Origin: Ochotona curzoniae
Lineage: Eukaryota; Chordata; Mammalia; Lagomorpha; Ochotonidae
DNA: 64,000 bases
Direction of reading: 5' to 3'
Assembly: GCF_017591425.1 (NCBI RefSeq)
Contig: NW_024466459.1
Span: 5,580,001 to 5,644,000 of the forward strand
The translations under genes and the position numbers were made by a program. The notes below the pieces were generated by a model. It was not told the DNA's origin. It was given only the letters and a program-made list of their open reading frames with translations, and did no database searches. Below are positions 46,331 through 58,053 of this stretch, one piece after another (the first letter of the stretch is position 1; each line of letters starts with the position of its first letter).

Positions 46331-48986
46331 GCTTTTCCCATTGTCAAGTGTGCCTTGATGTTTAGTGGTTCTAATAGTCAAAAAAGTTTTCTAAATTCTG
46401 CACTCACTGCTGGTGATTCTGGCATCATGAAATCTCTCTTACCCAAGATAAAGATCTCTACCTCCCACAACCATTCATCAGGATGATGGATATCTAGGCT
46501 CACATTGATTCTGTAATGTAATTAATTTCTTTCTGAGGAAGATGAAACTGAAAAAAAAAAGGCACGGATCTACAGACATGTTTAGACTTGAAAAGAGTTT
46601 CCAAAATTTCTACCTTTCCATGTCTTCTCATCCCTCCTACTAAAGGAAGGTTCAAGAACTCAGTCCTAGCGCCCCCAGGAAATATTTGCTTTGCAATTGT
46701 TTGCGATGGATTGAAATTCCAAGAGGTCAGTTAGAATTTTCTTCAGTAGCATTTTATTCAAGCTTTGCTTCCTCTACTGAATGTATTTTAAAATTAACCT
46801 TATGGCTCTTGTGTTCAAATGCAATACTTTTATCAGAGTTGTTCTTCTGTATGCCTAACAAAATATTACTAACATGTACATAGCTGTGTTCCTGCCCTCC
46901 TTAAAATGAATCACCAGGACACCCATTTTCAACATTTTAGCATCGTTGCATCTACTGAGACATGAAGTTTGAATTGTCTGCTTCTCCTTTCTAGCTCCTT
47001 AAAAAGCAGCGTAATATCATATTATAAGTTCTTACCCTATTGATGCATTTTTGTTTTCTCGGTGTTCATAATACAAGTCTGTTACTGATTTTTACCTCCA
47101 ACACATACATCTTTGCCCACAACTCTGAAAATCACAGTCGGAGCTTGTTGCATGCCCTTCTGGGTCACTGTATTTTCCCCAAAGGCCCCATGGGTAGTTC
47201 TCATGCCTCTGAAACATGGCGGTGGTAAGTCTGATGGGGTGTAGAATTCTACTCTGCACAACGGTTCCCCTCACAACTGTGGAACTGTTTGCATTTTGTC
47301 TTCTGAAAACTGTAGTGCTGCTGAGAGCCCCGGAGTTATCATCACTGTGACATGCGGTTTCACTTTAAATGTGACGACCTTATATAGATTCATTTCATGA
47401 TGCGTTTATAACTATGTTGTCCTTGTTGACTTTTCTTCATGGTGTTTTTCTGTCTATCCTACTCTGCTGGTAGCTCTGGTTACTTTTGTAACTATTTGCT
47501 AATTATAGCACACACATAATAAAGCGTGCATCTTATGAAATCACTCTACCTTAGTAAGGCTCTGACTTGTGCTATGATGTGCTTGTTTTGCCTTTTTGTA
47601 TGATGTGATTCTTTCTGTACGTAGAGTGGAGCAGCACAGACGATGCTCTTTCCGGATGCTAATAATTTTGTTTGTGAAAGTCTAAAATGCCCTTGTGTAT
47701 GATTGTGGACAGTTTGTTTCTGATTCTTACTATTGCCCTGGAGAAGCGTCTCTGCGTGTGTGGTCATGCAGAGCCAACGACAAGCTTTTAGGACCACCGG
47801 TGTGCATATCGCCACCCCCATTAATCCAGACGTTGCTCTGTGGCATGTCATGGTACATGTGTACTTACAATGTCGGTAAGTAGCAGACGATTGTTTGGAA
47901 TACTGAAGCGATGATATTCTAGAATGCCTCTGGTGAGCATTGCTACCCTAGAATTGGCAGCACCACCGAAACATGACTTCTAATAATTTTAGAAACAATG
48001 AAATCAAATATTGTGTTATATGTGTTTATATATACAGCTACATCCATATTTATGTAATATATCTCTATCTGTATGAATATTTATCAAGCGTGTGTGTATC
48101 CACTTCTAGGATAAGAGAGAAATAAAAAACCTTCGATTAACTGTATTGGGAAGAAGTGAGGAAATTGGGTCAGATAGAGAGAATCCCAGTGGTACTGATC
48201 GCATTAGTAATTTTAGCACCAATCAGTGCATGTGCAGGTCATGGTACTATTTTTTGCTTCATAACATATGTATATGTAGCATATTTTTATAAGTATCATA
48301 ATTTAAAAGAAAATAGAATACGATGTATTGTTTCATAATACTCTATTTTCCCAAACTTTCATGTTACGCATTACTAAGTCCTTGGTAGCTTAGTCAAGTC
48401 AATCTTGAAATTGGATCTCTATCCACAATTGAAAAATTCTTGAGAAGTTGGCCTCTCAGCCTTAAATACATGCACTCTAATCTCTCCTGTCATAGTTTAA
48501 AAACTTTCTGCTTTTGTATTGCCGATTGAAATTCTAAGCCTTTTTACTGCACCGTAAACCACAGGGCAGTGTCTTCATATTGTTTGGAAGAACACTAAAG
48601 AAAAAACAAAAGCACATGCAAGAGGACTGAAAAACACGGCAGTTATTTCCCTTCATACACTTGGCTGCCTTGTAATGCCATAGGAATTACATTACTCTCT
48701 TTCCTTGTGAGTGGATGAGGTTCTCCTGCTGCTGGTGATCATCTTGCTACCAAATGGAGGAGACTGTGGGAGGGGCAATGAAATGGATTTGAAATCTGGG
48801 AAAGATTTGAATCAAGTTAATGTTGAAGCTCACGCTCTCCTTAGGTTTTTCAGGGGTGAGTAAACATGCCCCTTAATTTTAAAGTGAATTGGAGTTAAGA
48901 AAATGAACACTAATGCAGTATAATAACGCTAATGCAGTATTTAAGAAAAGTGACTTCCAACAAGAAGTTATAAAATGTGTTTCTCA
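46331..48986. other. Unique DNA, about 2.6 kb
   Basis: No confident repeat. The part at 47,000-47,900 is GC-richer, with T-rich and CpG-containing parts (for example AGGACCACCGGTGTGC at about 47,790), but fits no family I recognise. A CTCF-like motif lies at 46,667-46,680. Confidence 0.45.
46667..46680 (-). promoter_or_regulatory. CTCF-like motif
   Basis: The plus strand reads TAGCGCCCCCAGGA and the minus strand TCCTGGGGGCGCTA. It fits the CTCF core CCAGGGGGCGCTA with one mismatch in 13, though the upstream part of the consensus is poor. Confidence 0.4.
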
Positions 48987-49092
48987 AGAAAGAAAAAGAA
49001 AAAAGAAGGAAGGAAGGCAGGAAGGAAAGAAGGATGGAAGGAAAGAAGGAAGGGGGGAAAGAAAGGAGGAAGAAAGGAGAAGAAGAATAAAC
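48987..49092. repeat. (GGAA/GAAA)n purine tract
   Basis: About 105 bases almost entirely of A and G on the plus strand, made of GAAA, GGAA and GAAGG units with rare T or C. It is responsible for Lys/Arg/Glu-rich and Phe/Leu/Ser-rich spurious frames on the two strands. Confidence 0.95.
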
Positions 49093-51325
49093 TTAGTTCA
49101 TTGACCAAAAAGTCCTTCAGCTTGGAGCAAGTTAATTGAAACTCTGAACAGGTAGAACTTTTCCACAGCAAATGCTCCTCAGGGCTACAGTCGACTTCTC
49201 AGCTCCTCAGGCCTTTTTGGACAAACTTGCCTTTCATTTGGTTTCCATTGTTACTTTTCATTATTAGTCAAAGATGCTAAATCAATAGTTCTTACGATGT
49301 ATAGTGTTTCTATCCTACCTTATTGCTGTCCTTTTCCTGTTAGTTCTTGCTGTTCTTGTGTAGGTATTTGATTTGCAGCCAGGTGACTTGATTTTTCAAA
49401 TATTTTCTTTCTTATCTTTTGAAATGAATATAGGAAATTCTAGCATAGATTTTAATGCATTTAAAATGAATTCTTTGAGGCTGAAATGTAAAAGAAACTG
49501 TCATCTTCACTGAAAGAAGTTTTCAATTCTGTGAATCTTTACTTCTTGTAAAAATGTTGAACTGCAGTGTTTGGGTAGGTCATGCCTACTGAGCTTTCAC
49601 TTCACCCTTTCAAAATGCTTGCCTTGGACACACATATGTTTTCACTTTTCAGTTAATATGCATACACCTTTTATTTTCATCCTAATCCAAACCCCTGTCA
49701 TTCTGTCTAGCCCCCAAGTAGGGTAACACTGTCAGCTCCTGATTTTCAAGCTTAACTTCTGTCCCCCAAGACAGTCTATGAATGTTTGAGCAGATACATT
49801 CTTAATTTAAATTTTCTCTCTCTCTTTTCTCACTTGCACAGTTTCCTATATTCTGCTCATCTCTTTTTTCCCCCGCACACATCTTGGAAAGAAATGAAGT
49901 ATCACAACCGATGGATGTTTAAGTGTGACAGTTGCCAAAGCTGCCAATAAGGCATTGAAAACCAAATCCTCTTCTGCAAGGGCAGGATATTTTGTAATCC
50001 TGAATTTGCCCATTCCCATCATGCCCGAGGGGATAGAGCACATATTATTATTCCATTAAGGAAATGAAGACTCTCTGAGCCAAACAATTCTCTCTTTAGC
50101 TCCCTCCTCCCATTCCCATGTTTAAAACTTTCTCTGCATAAATAGTTCTCAAACCAAGTTAGGCAAAACCTTGTGGCTTGCAGAGTACTCTGAGCAGACT
50201 CCTCCGTGGGGACCGTCAGATAGTTCTTCCATGCTATTCCTCTACCCCCACTTGAAAAATCCAGCTCAGCATTGGAGATGCATTTGGTGGGTCTGCTCTG
50301 TGCTGTTCTGGGGGTGGAAGGGACTTGATATTAACAACTAAGGCTAATGGTTGTGTTAGGTTTCCCCATGAATAATGCCGTATGCACTCCAGATTTTCCT
50401 AGAAACTACTTAAATTGGTGGAAAAACAAAATAAGAACCAGCACAAACAGCCCAAGTAGCACTCAGTTTAGCATACAAATGTTTTCACATGAATATGACA
50501 TCCAAGAAAGAACCTTTCTGGGTAGTCTAGCTTTCACTTAACACATCAACATGTACATTAATTGGGTTTCATGAGTCAGCATGACACAAATTAACCAGTT
50601 ACAAAGAAATGGTCTCATTGCCATGTCGAACTATGCCTTCAAGGATTCAGACTGCGGTTGTGTCTGCCAAACAAATACAAATGAAGAAGTCAGAACATAA
50701 TAGCTTTTTTTTTTAGAGTCATACACTTATTTTGAAGGACTTATAAAACGGTAGCTTAGAGAAACGGTACAAGCATTTTATAAAACTGTCCTACCTTCAT
50801 CACCTAATTTTCTGTAACAACTCACGTACTTTAATGATAAAAAAAAAAACCACTATTTAGATCCCATTGATTTTTCCTTGGAAATATTTTTCCTTTTCCA
50901 GCGTCTGACGCAGTATCCCATGACCCATTTAGTTGTTGTTCTTGATGCTCTTTAGACCGGAGCATCTCATGTTTGACAAGCACCAGTATGGAATTGCATA
51001 AAACTGTTCTTAAGTGGAACATGCCTAATACCTCCTCATATACTTCTATATGTCTAAAAGCATTTTGGATACATATTATATGCATGTAATTTAATTGAAG
51101 AGTGTTTATAATATTTATGCTTATTACAGCTATGACATCTTTTTACAGTGAAGGATTGCCTGTAAGAAATTATATTTGTTTGGTATCCAGATATAATCTA
51201 ATTAGCAAAATGATGTTTAATGTAATTATTTGACATCACAACATATAATAGCCATCATGATCTGGTCCCACATAACAATTAACCTGTCTTATTATATAGA
51301 GTTTGTTTATAGACGTCCTTTGCTA
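49093..51325. other. Unique AT-rich DNA
   Basis: No confident transposon or coding region was recognised. Short A runs lie at 50,840-50,850. Confidence 0.5.
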
Positions 51326-51640
51326 TTTCTCATTAGTTGAAATTTCTCACATGAATAGGTGCCGAGTTCTATCAAATGCTTTCTCTCATTTAGTCATACA
51401 TTTATATTATTTCTTTACATGTTGCCATAGAAATTTATCTATCATCTGATCTAATGAAGCATGACTTTTTTGCTTATGAAAATGTCACTGCAAGTGATTT
51501 TATGATCTATTTTAAGACTTACATATCTTTGTCACTTCTATAACAATCACAAGTGACATTCTATTTAGTATAAGCCCAAGGTATATACGTATTTTTAATG
51601 TGCTGGTGATATCTGACTTGGAGGCTGGGATCAGCTTTAC
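51326..51640 (-). mobile_element. Ancient L1 ORF2 fragment, antisense
   Basis: The plus strand follows old L1 ORF2 antisense order: CACATGAATAGGTGCCGAGT, TCTATCAAATGCTTTCTCTC, CATCTGATCTAATGAAGCAT, then TTTAATGTGCTGGTGATATC. Decayed beyond any frame. Confidence 0.5.
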
Positions 51641-51924
51641 CGAATCTGTGATCTCAGCTGCAGCAAATCCAAGGAAGTTTGTTCTCCCACCATCCAGGGA
51701 TGTTTGGGAAACACGGTACACAGTGTTTATCTGTTTGTATCACACATTAAACCATATCGAATTATGGAGAACAGATTTATTCATTTTTTAAATTAAGCAT
51801 TTCCCAGGTATGTTGGGTCACAGGAACTCTTCCTCAGCAAATATTTATCGATGTCTAATTAATTAATTAGCTTGAAATCATTATCTCGCACTGAGACAGT
51901 AATTGTGATTTTTTTGGAACGTAT

Positions 51925-52195
51925 TTATATTATTGATTTGGAGGACACAGAATTGAGGAGAAGTGGACAGCAAAAAAGAGGTCCACTCACTGGTTGATTC
52001 CCCAAGTGATTGCCACAGTCAGAATGGGGCCGGGCTGAGAGCCTGGAACTCCATCTCCGTCCATGTCTGCATAAATAGCAGGTGCACTGGCAAGGAACCA
52101 TATTGCAAACAGACCAATTGAGGCTCAAACAAGCTCGCCAGTAGAGGGTACTCTTGTCAAAGGAGGTTTATGCTGTATCACCATGCCAGTCCCCA
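51925..52195 (-). mobile_element. Very old C-family SINE, antisense
   Basis: GGTCCACTCACTGGTTGATT then CCCCAAGTGATTGCCACAGT, GGGCCGGGCTGAGAGCC and a CACCATGCCAGTCCCC end fit a strongly diverged antisense C-repeat. The 52,080-52,150 part is not recognisable as SINE and may be an insertion or decay. Confidence 0.55.
52138..52151 (+). promoter_or_regulatory. CTCF-like motif inside an old SINE
   Basis: CCAGTAGAGGGTAC agrees with the degenerate CTCF core CCRSYAGRKGGCRC at 13 of 14 positions (T for C at position 12). Opposite orientation to the other two sites. Confidence 0.35.
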
Positions 52196-53204
52196 AGTTT
52201 TGTCTTTTTAAAATGAGCCTTTTGGAAACCTCCATTGCTTTAGAGCTTCTTTATTTGCAATCATGTATAAGTTTACCAAATTTATACTTTCTTTTCTGAT
52301 TAATGTAGTAATCCCAGGAAGAACAAATCCCTGCAAATGATAAAACATCATTGCTTGTTCTTATGAAATCACAGCTAAACCTCAAAACAGGCAAATTATT
52401 TCCTCTAATTATCTCATACTTTTGTGAGAATAATTTGTTTCTGGCTTTTTCTGTTTATGTTAAACTAAATTCTCAAACTTTTCACAGCAGGATTTAAAAG
52501 AAGCACATCTTGACAAAAAGTGAAATTTTAAATGTTTGCAAATGGTGATTGTATTTCTATTCATATAACCCAAAAGGCTTGATATTAAAGTTTGCATTCC
52601 AAAACCTTATTAACCTGAGAACACTGATTATGAATTTTCAGCAGTTTAACATTTTAAAAGAATCTGGCAAAAATTAACTTTCTGTAATATCTGAGAAAGC
52701 GACTGTACAGAGCAAATTAAAACCATGGAAATGACAGTTCAGTGGATGCCATAATTTCTTTCCTCTTTTGTGATTACTTAATATCCTAATTAAAAATCTC
52801 TCTTATCTACTTACAGGGGCCTTTGCAAATTCTGCACAACATTGAGTCTGAGTAACATTCCCCAAGCCGTTTAGTATGCACGGACTGGGAGATGCACGGC
52901 AGATACACGCTTGTAAAATTACTTCTTTATGAAAGACAATGTCACAATGCTTCTTTCATCTTACCGAGAGTTCTTTCTGAGGCTGAGAAGTCTTTGTCAA
53001 GTCTTTTCTGAGCTCGGGGACAATGCATGAGGCCTCAGAGCCGTGAGAATGATGCGTGATTTAGCACATCTCTCTTGTATACAGTTTTTACTGTTGGTCC
53101 CTTTGTATAACCTGAGAAGAGGCAAACTAGTTTGTAAGGAACAGCTAACAGGGATAAACATCACGTGTATGAGCTATGAATATGCATAAGCAGAACTGCA
53201 TACA
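52196..53204. other. Unique AT-rich DNA, splice-acceptor-like site
   Basis: A long T/A-rich stretch. At 52,797-52,817 a pyrimidine-rich CTCTCTTATCTACTTACAG resembles a 3' splice site, but no good donor follows within 100 bases. No coding frame was identified. Confidence 0.4.
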
Positions 53205-53345
53205 CCTTTTCATTCTGCAAGAAGCCTCAGAATTTCTTCATTTTGCAGATGAGCAAAACTGGAAAATTCTACTCAGCTAAGAAGTGGTTGGTTTGCACAT
53301 GAACTCAAACTTGTCTTGCTGTACGCATCCTGTTCCCATCCCCTA
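53205..53345 (-). mobile_element. MIR SINE fragment, antisense
   Basis: TTCATTTTGCAGATGAGCAA, AGCTAAGAAGTGGTTGG and TGAACTCAAACTTGTCTTGC follow the reverse complement of MIR. Confidence 0.6.
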
Positions 53346-53392
53346 ATACTGTTACATAGGTCTGTGTATGTTATCCCCCATCCCACCACACC

Positions 53393-53645
53393 CTTTTTTT
53401 TGGGGGGGGGTGGATAAAAATTTGAGAGTCAGTGGGAAAAACAGAGAAAGAGAATTCCCAAATGCTGGCTCGCTCTCCAAACGGTCTCAAGCACGAGGCC
53501 TGAGGAATTCAATCCAGGTGTCGTGAGCCATTATTGCTACTTCTCAGGGTTTGGATGAGAAAGAAAATGGAGTCAGGAGCCAGAACTGCTGGTGTAGCCA
53601 GGCCTTTCTATGCAGGATGGAGTATGAATGCCTGAACCCCTCACC
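53393..53645 (-). mobile_element. Older C-family SINE, antisense
   Basis: A run of 8 T and 9 G (53,393-53,410) is followed by GAGAGTCAGTGGGAAAAACA, GCTCTCCAAACGGTCTCAAG and TGGAGTATGAATGCCTGAAC. It is much decayed and lies directly beside a better-preserved copy in the same orientation. Confidence 0.55.
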
Positions 53646-53649
53646 ATTT

Positions 53650-53985
53650 TTTTTCTTAAGATTTATTTATTTCCACTGCAAAGTCAGATTATAGAGAGGA
53701 GGAAAGACAAAGAGGAATATCTTCCGTCTGATGATTCACTCCCCAAGTGGCTACAATGGCCAGAGCTGAGACGATCCGAAGTCAGGAGCCAGTAGCCTCC
53801 TTCTGGTCTTCCACGTGGGTGCAGGTTCCCAAGGCTTTGGGCCGTCCACGACTGCTTTCCCAGGCCACGAGCAGGGAGCTGGATGGGAAGTGGAGTTGCC
53901 GGGATTAGAACCGCCGTCCATATGGGATCCTGGGGTACATTCAAGGTGAGGACTTTAGTCGCTAGGCTACCATACAGGACTGACC
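53650..53985 (-). mobile_element. CSINE, antisense, well preserved
   Basis: The plus strand has TTAAGATTTATTTATTTCCA, GATTCACTCCCCAAGTGGCT, CTTCCACGTGGGTGCAGG, GAGCTGGATGGGAAGTGGAG, CGGGATTAGAACCGCCGTCC and GAGGACTTTAGTCGCTAGGC. Possible imperfect flanking duplication (CCCCTCACCATTTTT / CCACTCATCATTTTT). Confidence 0.93.
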
Positions 53986-55160
53986 ACTCATCATTTTTAA
54001 GTGTATCTGGACATATCCCCAAATACACTTGTTGCAAAAAAATACATATGATTTTCTCTGATTCTTTCACAGGAAAAATATGGGATGAGAATATCGGTTT
54101 CCTTATGCCTGATGAGTGTTGCCAACATTTTGATTTCTTAAGTGTGCGTGATCTGTTATAATCAATGCTGTGCAAGACCCTCAGGGACTCAAGGAAGACT
54201 CAGTGATCCAACTTCCCTTCCCGCAATATTTCGGAGTATCCTTTGCTAGAAGTCCATTCCAGTGGGAGTCGACCACTTAAACATGACCGCCCATCAGCAC
54301 CTAATGTGAAATTCGGATTCCCTTATGTGGAAACTTATTGTCCTAGCCCACGGTAGCATAACGAAAAGAAATACAGCGCCTGTCTGGGTTCTATTGTTCT
54401 TATTTCTTTATTGCTTATAAACATTAAATCCAATGCAAGTGGCATGCTTGATATAAAAGGAAGGAAGGACATGACAGTTCAAAATAATGAGGAGCGCATG
54501 GCATGAAACACGAGTTGATTAATCCAGCTGATAGCAGGACAATGCACAGCAATGTGGGACAAGAAAACCAAAAAAACCTCAGTTAATTTCTTGAACTTCC
54601 AGCTATCATATCTACGCATTTTCCTGTCGTGCTCCCATTTTCTATTTTAATAATGTCTGAGATTGGAAAATATTACGAATTTTCATGTTTACTAATATTT
54701 CCCTAGACTGACCTAAAAATAGTCCTTGATTCATTAAAAAAAAAAAATAACCAACGAACAATGGAGAACAATATTCTATGGTGTTTTGTCTTTTTCTATT
54801 CTGAAGGGAATATAGGTAATCTTGTTTTGAAATGGACAGATGAATAAGAATGGATTTCTCAGTGAGACACTGTTTCAAATCTGTGTGTCTCTGTCATGGG
54901 GTTATATTTGTGCCTCAGTCAGTGGTAGATTAGCAGCAGGTAGAAGAACAAAAGCCAGGCTTGTCTAACAACGCAACTCAGAATTGTCTTTGGATCTTGA
55001 GACCATCATCTCTCTTTGAAAATACCCAGATAAATAATTTTTTTTCCCATTCATTCAGGTGTTCAGAGCTTCGAGATCCAGACTATGTTGGTCCAATCTT
55101 ATATTTATATTCTCCATAGTGTGAATTTACAAATGGATCTTATTTTGCTGGAAAAAAAGA
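53986..55160. other. Unique DNA
   Basis: No family was recognised. An A run lies at 54,737-54,748. The part at 54,170-54,370 has several CpGs in a short GC-richer patch but no coding evidence. Confidence 0.5.
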
Positions 55161-55310
55161 TTAACCTTACTGAATACTTATTTTACTCAAGGCACTCATC
55201 AAATGGCTTTGTACATATAACGTATTTAATCCTAACATCAACTCAATGAGATAAACGACATTTTCATTAATATATTTTAAGTGAGCACTTCCCCAAAGCT
55301 AATATGAAAT
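55160..55310. repeat. Ancient MIR/L2-type fragment
   Basis: TACTGAATACTTATTTTACT, CATATAACGTATTTAATCCT and AACATCAACTCAATGAGATA resemble the common mammalian ancient repeat reading 'cattatctcatttaatcctc..aca'. The family cannot be fixed from memory. Confidence 0.4.
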
Positions 55311-55404
55311 TGAGCCTGAGAACAGAAAGAAATAGGCATGCATATTTGTTAATTCAACTGAAATAACTACAAGGAGCAATTTGGGTGGAAGGGAGATGTA
55401 CTGT

Positions 55405-55785
55405 AGTTTACTGTTTGGTGGTTCACAGTCCAAGATAACGCAGCCCTGTTTGTTCAGGCATTTAGCGAGGTGGAGGATGGCAGAGGGACAATGCTTCCAT
55501 GAGTCAGGAACAGAGGGACACAGGCAGAATGTTCTTACATCCTCTCTGTAATCCCTCCTGATAAGGCAGTCATGATTTCATCACCTACCTTTATCCTAGC
55601 AAGCTGACCCAGTCTGCTCCCTTCCCAAAGGTTCCACCTTCACATGCCCTAATTTGATCAAGTCTTTATACTTAAGCTACCCCAACAGGAATCCATTAAC
55701 TGTTAACACAAGATACTGAGCTTTAAATGTCTGTATCAGTTTGATGAGCCAAATATTGTTCAAATCATAACAGCATTGGCAACTA
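55405..55785 (+). mobile_element. MaLR (MLT1/MST-like) LTR
   Basis: GGTGGTTCACAGTCCAAGAT, then CCCTTCCCAAAGGTTCCACC, CATGCCCTAATTTGATCAAG and GTTCAAATCATAACA follow the order of MaLR LTRs (endogenous ERVL-related retrotransposons). No internal coding part was seen. Confidence 0.55.
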
Positions 55786-55849
55786 GGACACACTCATTAT
55801 TTCATTAACACTGAATCCGTTATTGTTCATGCTTTTCTTAGTTCATCTT

Positions 55850-56185
55850 GTGTTAATACTGCAGAGATTGTCTGAGTAGGTAATACGTAAGAGGGAAGTT
55901 CATTTCGCTTGTGCTTCTGGAGGCTAGGGAGTCCAGTGGCTTGACTCCTGAGTCTGGGGAATTAGTTATGCTAGAAAGAGGGAGAAAGAGCAGTTGAGCA
56001 AAAAGGGACTGAATCTGACTTCATTACAACCACTTTCTTGATAACCACTCCCCTGCAGTAATGATGACCCTGATTTGGTCATGACCTTATCAGCTGTTAT
56101 CAAACTCCGTCTTTAAGCACTATAGTACTGGGGATTAAGTTTCCTAGCCTGGAATGCTGGGGGACCCAACCAAACCATTGCTTTA
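55850..56185 (+). mobile_element. MaLR (MST/THE1-like) LTR
   Basis: GTCTGAGTAGGTAATACGTA, then TTGTGCTTCTGGAGGCTAGG, CATTACAACCACTTTCTTGA, TGGTCATGACCTTATCAGC, ACTGGGGATTAAGTTTCCTA and GGGGGACCCAACCAAACCAT. The ordered match to MST/MLT1 LTRs is clear. It lies only about 65 bp after another MaLR LTR in the same orientation. Confidence 0.7.
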
Positions 56186-56189
56186 CTAA

Positions 56190-56628
56190 ATCAAGATCTT
56201 TGCAATGTAATTTTTCTGTTACAACATTGTCGATATTACTAGACTAGAAACTTTTCCTCCTGCTTGAAAGTTAACTACCAAGAAGGGTTGCTTGAACCAC
56301 AGTCATATAGGAAGTTCCCTTTCTCCTCAAAATGTGGGCAAAGTGCCCTTGTGGAAACAAAGAAGAAAGAAGACAACGCGTGAAGAACTGACTTGTTCTC
56401 AGATAGTGCCCTTCAGAGGAGTCAGGGCCAAGATAAATCGGCAATTTTAACGTGGTTCGGTGCTCCCATGTTGCATAGTCTTTTTGATAACATTTTCCTT
56501 TAAGACATTCAAATGGTTCAAAGCACACCAAATGACACCAGAATAGTTCTCTAGGAAACTTACCAGATTTGGATGTGGGTTTTCTTTCTTTCTTTTTTAG
56601 TGCTGAGACGAACACATGCGTGTAGGGG
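56190..56628. other. Unique DNA
   Basis: No feature was recognised. A minus-strand frame of 114 codons lies here without a recognisable domain. Confidence 0.45.
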
Positions 56629-56677
56629 TGTGTGTGTGTGTGTGTGAGGGGTGTGTGTGTGTGTGTATTTGTGTGTG
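56629..56677. repeat. (TG)n microsatellite, interrupted
   Basis: TG units interrupted by GAGGGG and by TATTTG. Confidence 0.95.
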
Positions 56678-56704
56678 CCCCCAGGACACTGTTTCTTCAC
56701 ACAG

Positions 56705-56940
56705 GGGTCTCTAAGCCGTCATGAAATGACTGCCCCCATCCCTGGGTGCTGGTGTAGTTTGACAGCACGAAGTAATCCCTTCCCCTTCCCTTTCTTCAGA
56801 CACAGGAGAAAAAAATCGAAACATTGGTTTCACCTGTCTTCTTCCATACCTTCACCATCTCTACCCTGATTGGAGATCCACATGAGCATACATCCTTCTC
56901 AACTATATATAAAATATTAAAAATAAAACAAAATGCATCA
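56705..56940 (+). mobile_element. Lagomorph L1 3' UTR / tail
   Basis: The same block order as the element at 4.52-4.77 kb: CATGAAATGACTGCCCCCAT, CACAGGAGAAAAAAATCGAA, CCATACCTTCACCATC, CCACATGAGCATACATCCTT and an ATATTAAAAATAAAACAAAA end. It looks less decayed than the first copy. Confidence 0.75.
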
Positions 56941-57764
56941 AAGCAGGGATGCCACCTCTCATTTCTTTATCGGCAATGTTAGAAAGGTAATGTGAATTAA
57001 TGACATACATCCTATTTGAAAAAAAATGCGGTATGTTCCTACCTGTGTCCTAGAAATTAACTGGGGGAAAAGCCTTCTAATTTTGCATATTTCCCTCAGC
57101 ACTGAGGAATGGACATGTGCAGTACAGCCGGCCTCCCAAGAGTTCTCTCTCTGTCTCTCCCTCTCTCTGTCTCCACTTCTCTTTCTCTTCTTTGTTAATA
57201 TTATACAGAAACACAAAGGACTCTGAGACCCTCTGGACTTTTTATTTCTGTTACACAAGGAGCACTCAGTTAGTTGAAACAAGCAACTTGAGTTCATTAA
57301 ACCTCATGTTTGTATTCAACCTAGGGACAAATAGCAAAACGTGAGCAAAGAGTCACAGAACCAGAATCTATATGTATCAAATATCACTTTTTCTCTCTTG
57401 CCAGTAACATGCCTGTAGTTGTTCACTCACTCTCCCAGACTAAATCTTATGAGCAAAATGAATCTCTTTGTCTGTTGGCTGGGGCAAGGTTGAGCAGCAA
57501 GATTCTTCTTCCTTGAGCTAGGTTCTGAGAAAATTGGGTAACTATTGCAAAGAAGCAATCACAGGAGTCAAATGTTCCATCTGCATTAATGCTAAAGATT
57601 AAGTATAAAGGATGTAGGTTATTTTCAGAGGCAGATGGACATATAGAGAGGAACTGACTTTGAAACGTTTAGCTGCAACATAGACATAATGTAGAAAAGA
57701 AATAGAAAAAAGGAAGGCTGAAGGTAATTTTCCAGCTTGCTATTCTCAGTTGTAGGTTATTGTT
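56941..57764. other. Unique DNA
   Basis: A short CT-rich run (57,143-57,190) and otherwise nothing recognisable. Confidence 0.5.
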
Positions 57765-58053
57765 ATTTTTTAACATTTATACAGAAAAGCAAAACTCTTC
57801 CATCCACTGATTTACTTCACAAGTAGCCCTAATGGACGGAGCTGAGCTGTTCTGAAGCCAGGAGCCAGGAATTTGCTATGTGTCTCCCACATGGTTGCAG
57901 GGTTCCAAGGCTTTGGGCCGTCCTCTGCTATTTTCCCAGACTACATGCAGAGAGTTGGACGGAAGTGGGGCAGTTGGGACGCGAACTGGCATCCATATGG
58001 GATCTCAGTGGATGCAAGTTGAGGTTTCAGTCACTACAGTATCACATCGGACC
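57765..58053 (-). mobile_element. CSINE, antisense
   Basis: GAGCTGAGCTGTTCTGAAGC, GGTTCCAAGGCTTTGGGCCG, CCATATGGGATCTCAGTGGA and the ATCACATCGGACCC head, in antisense order. The A-tail region is eroded. Confidence 0.85.

Noticed and set aside
48913..49171. Charged (Lys/Arg/Glu) and Phe/Leu/Ser-rich frames on the two strands
   Set aside because: They are direct translations of the purine tract.
52797..52913. Exon following CTCTCTTATCTACTTACAG
   Set aside because: The acceptor looks good, but no convincing donor and no coding frame follow.
53684..54175. 163-codon minus-strand frame
   Set aside because: Most of it is translated CSINE.
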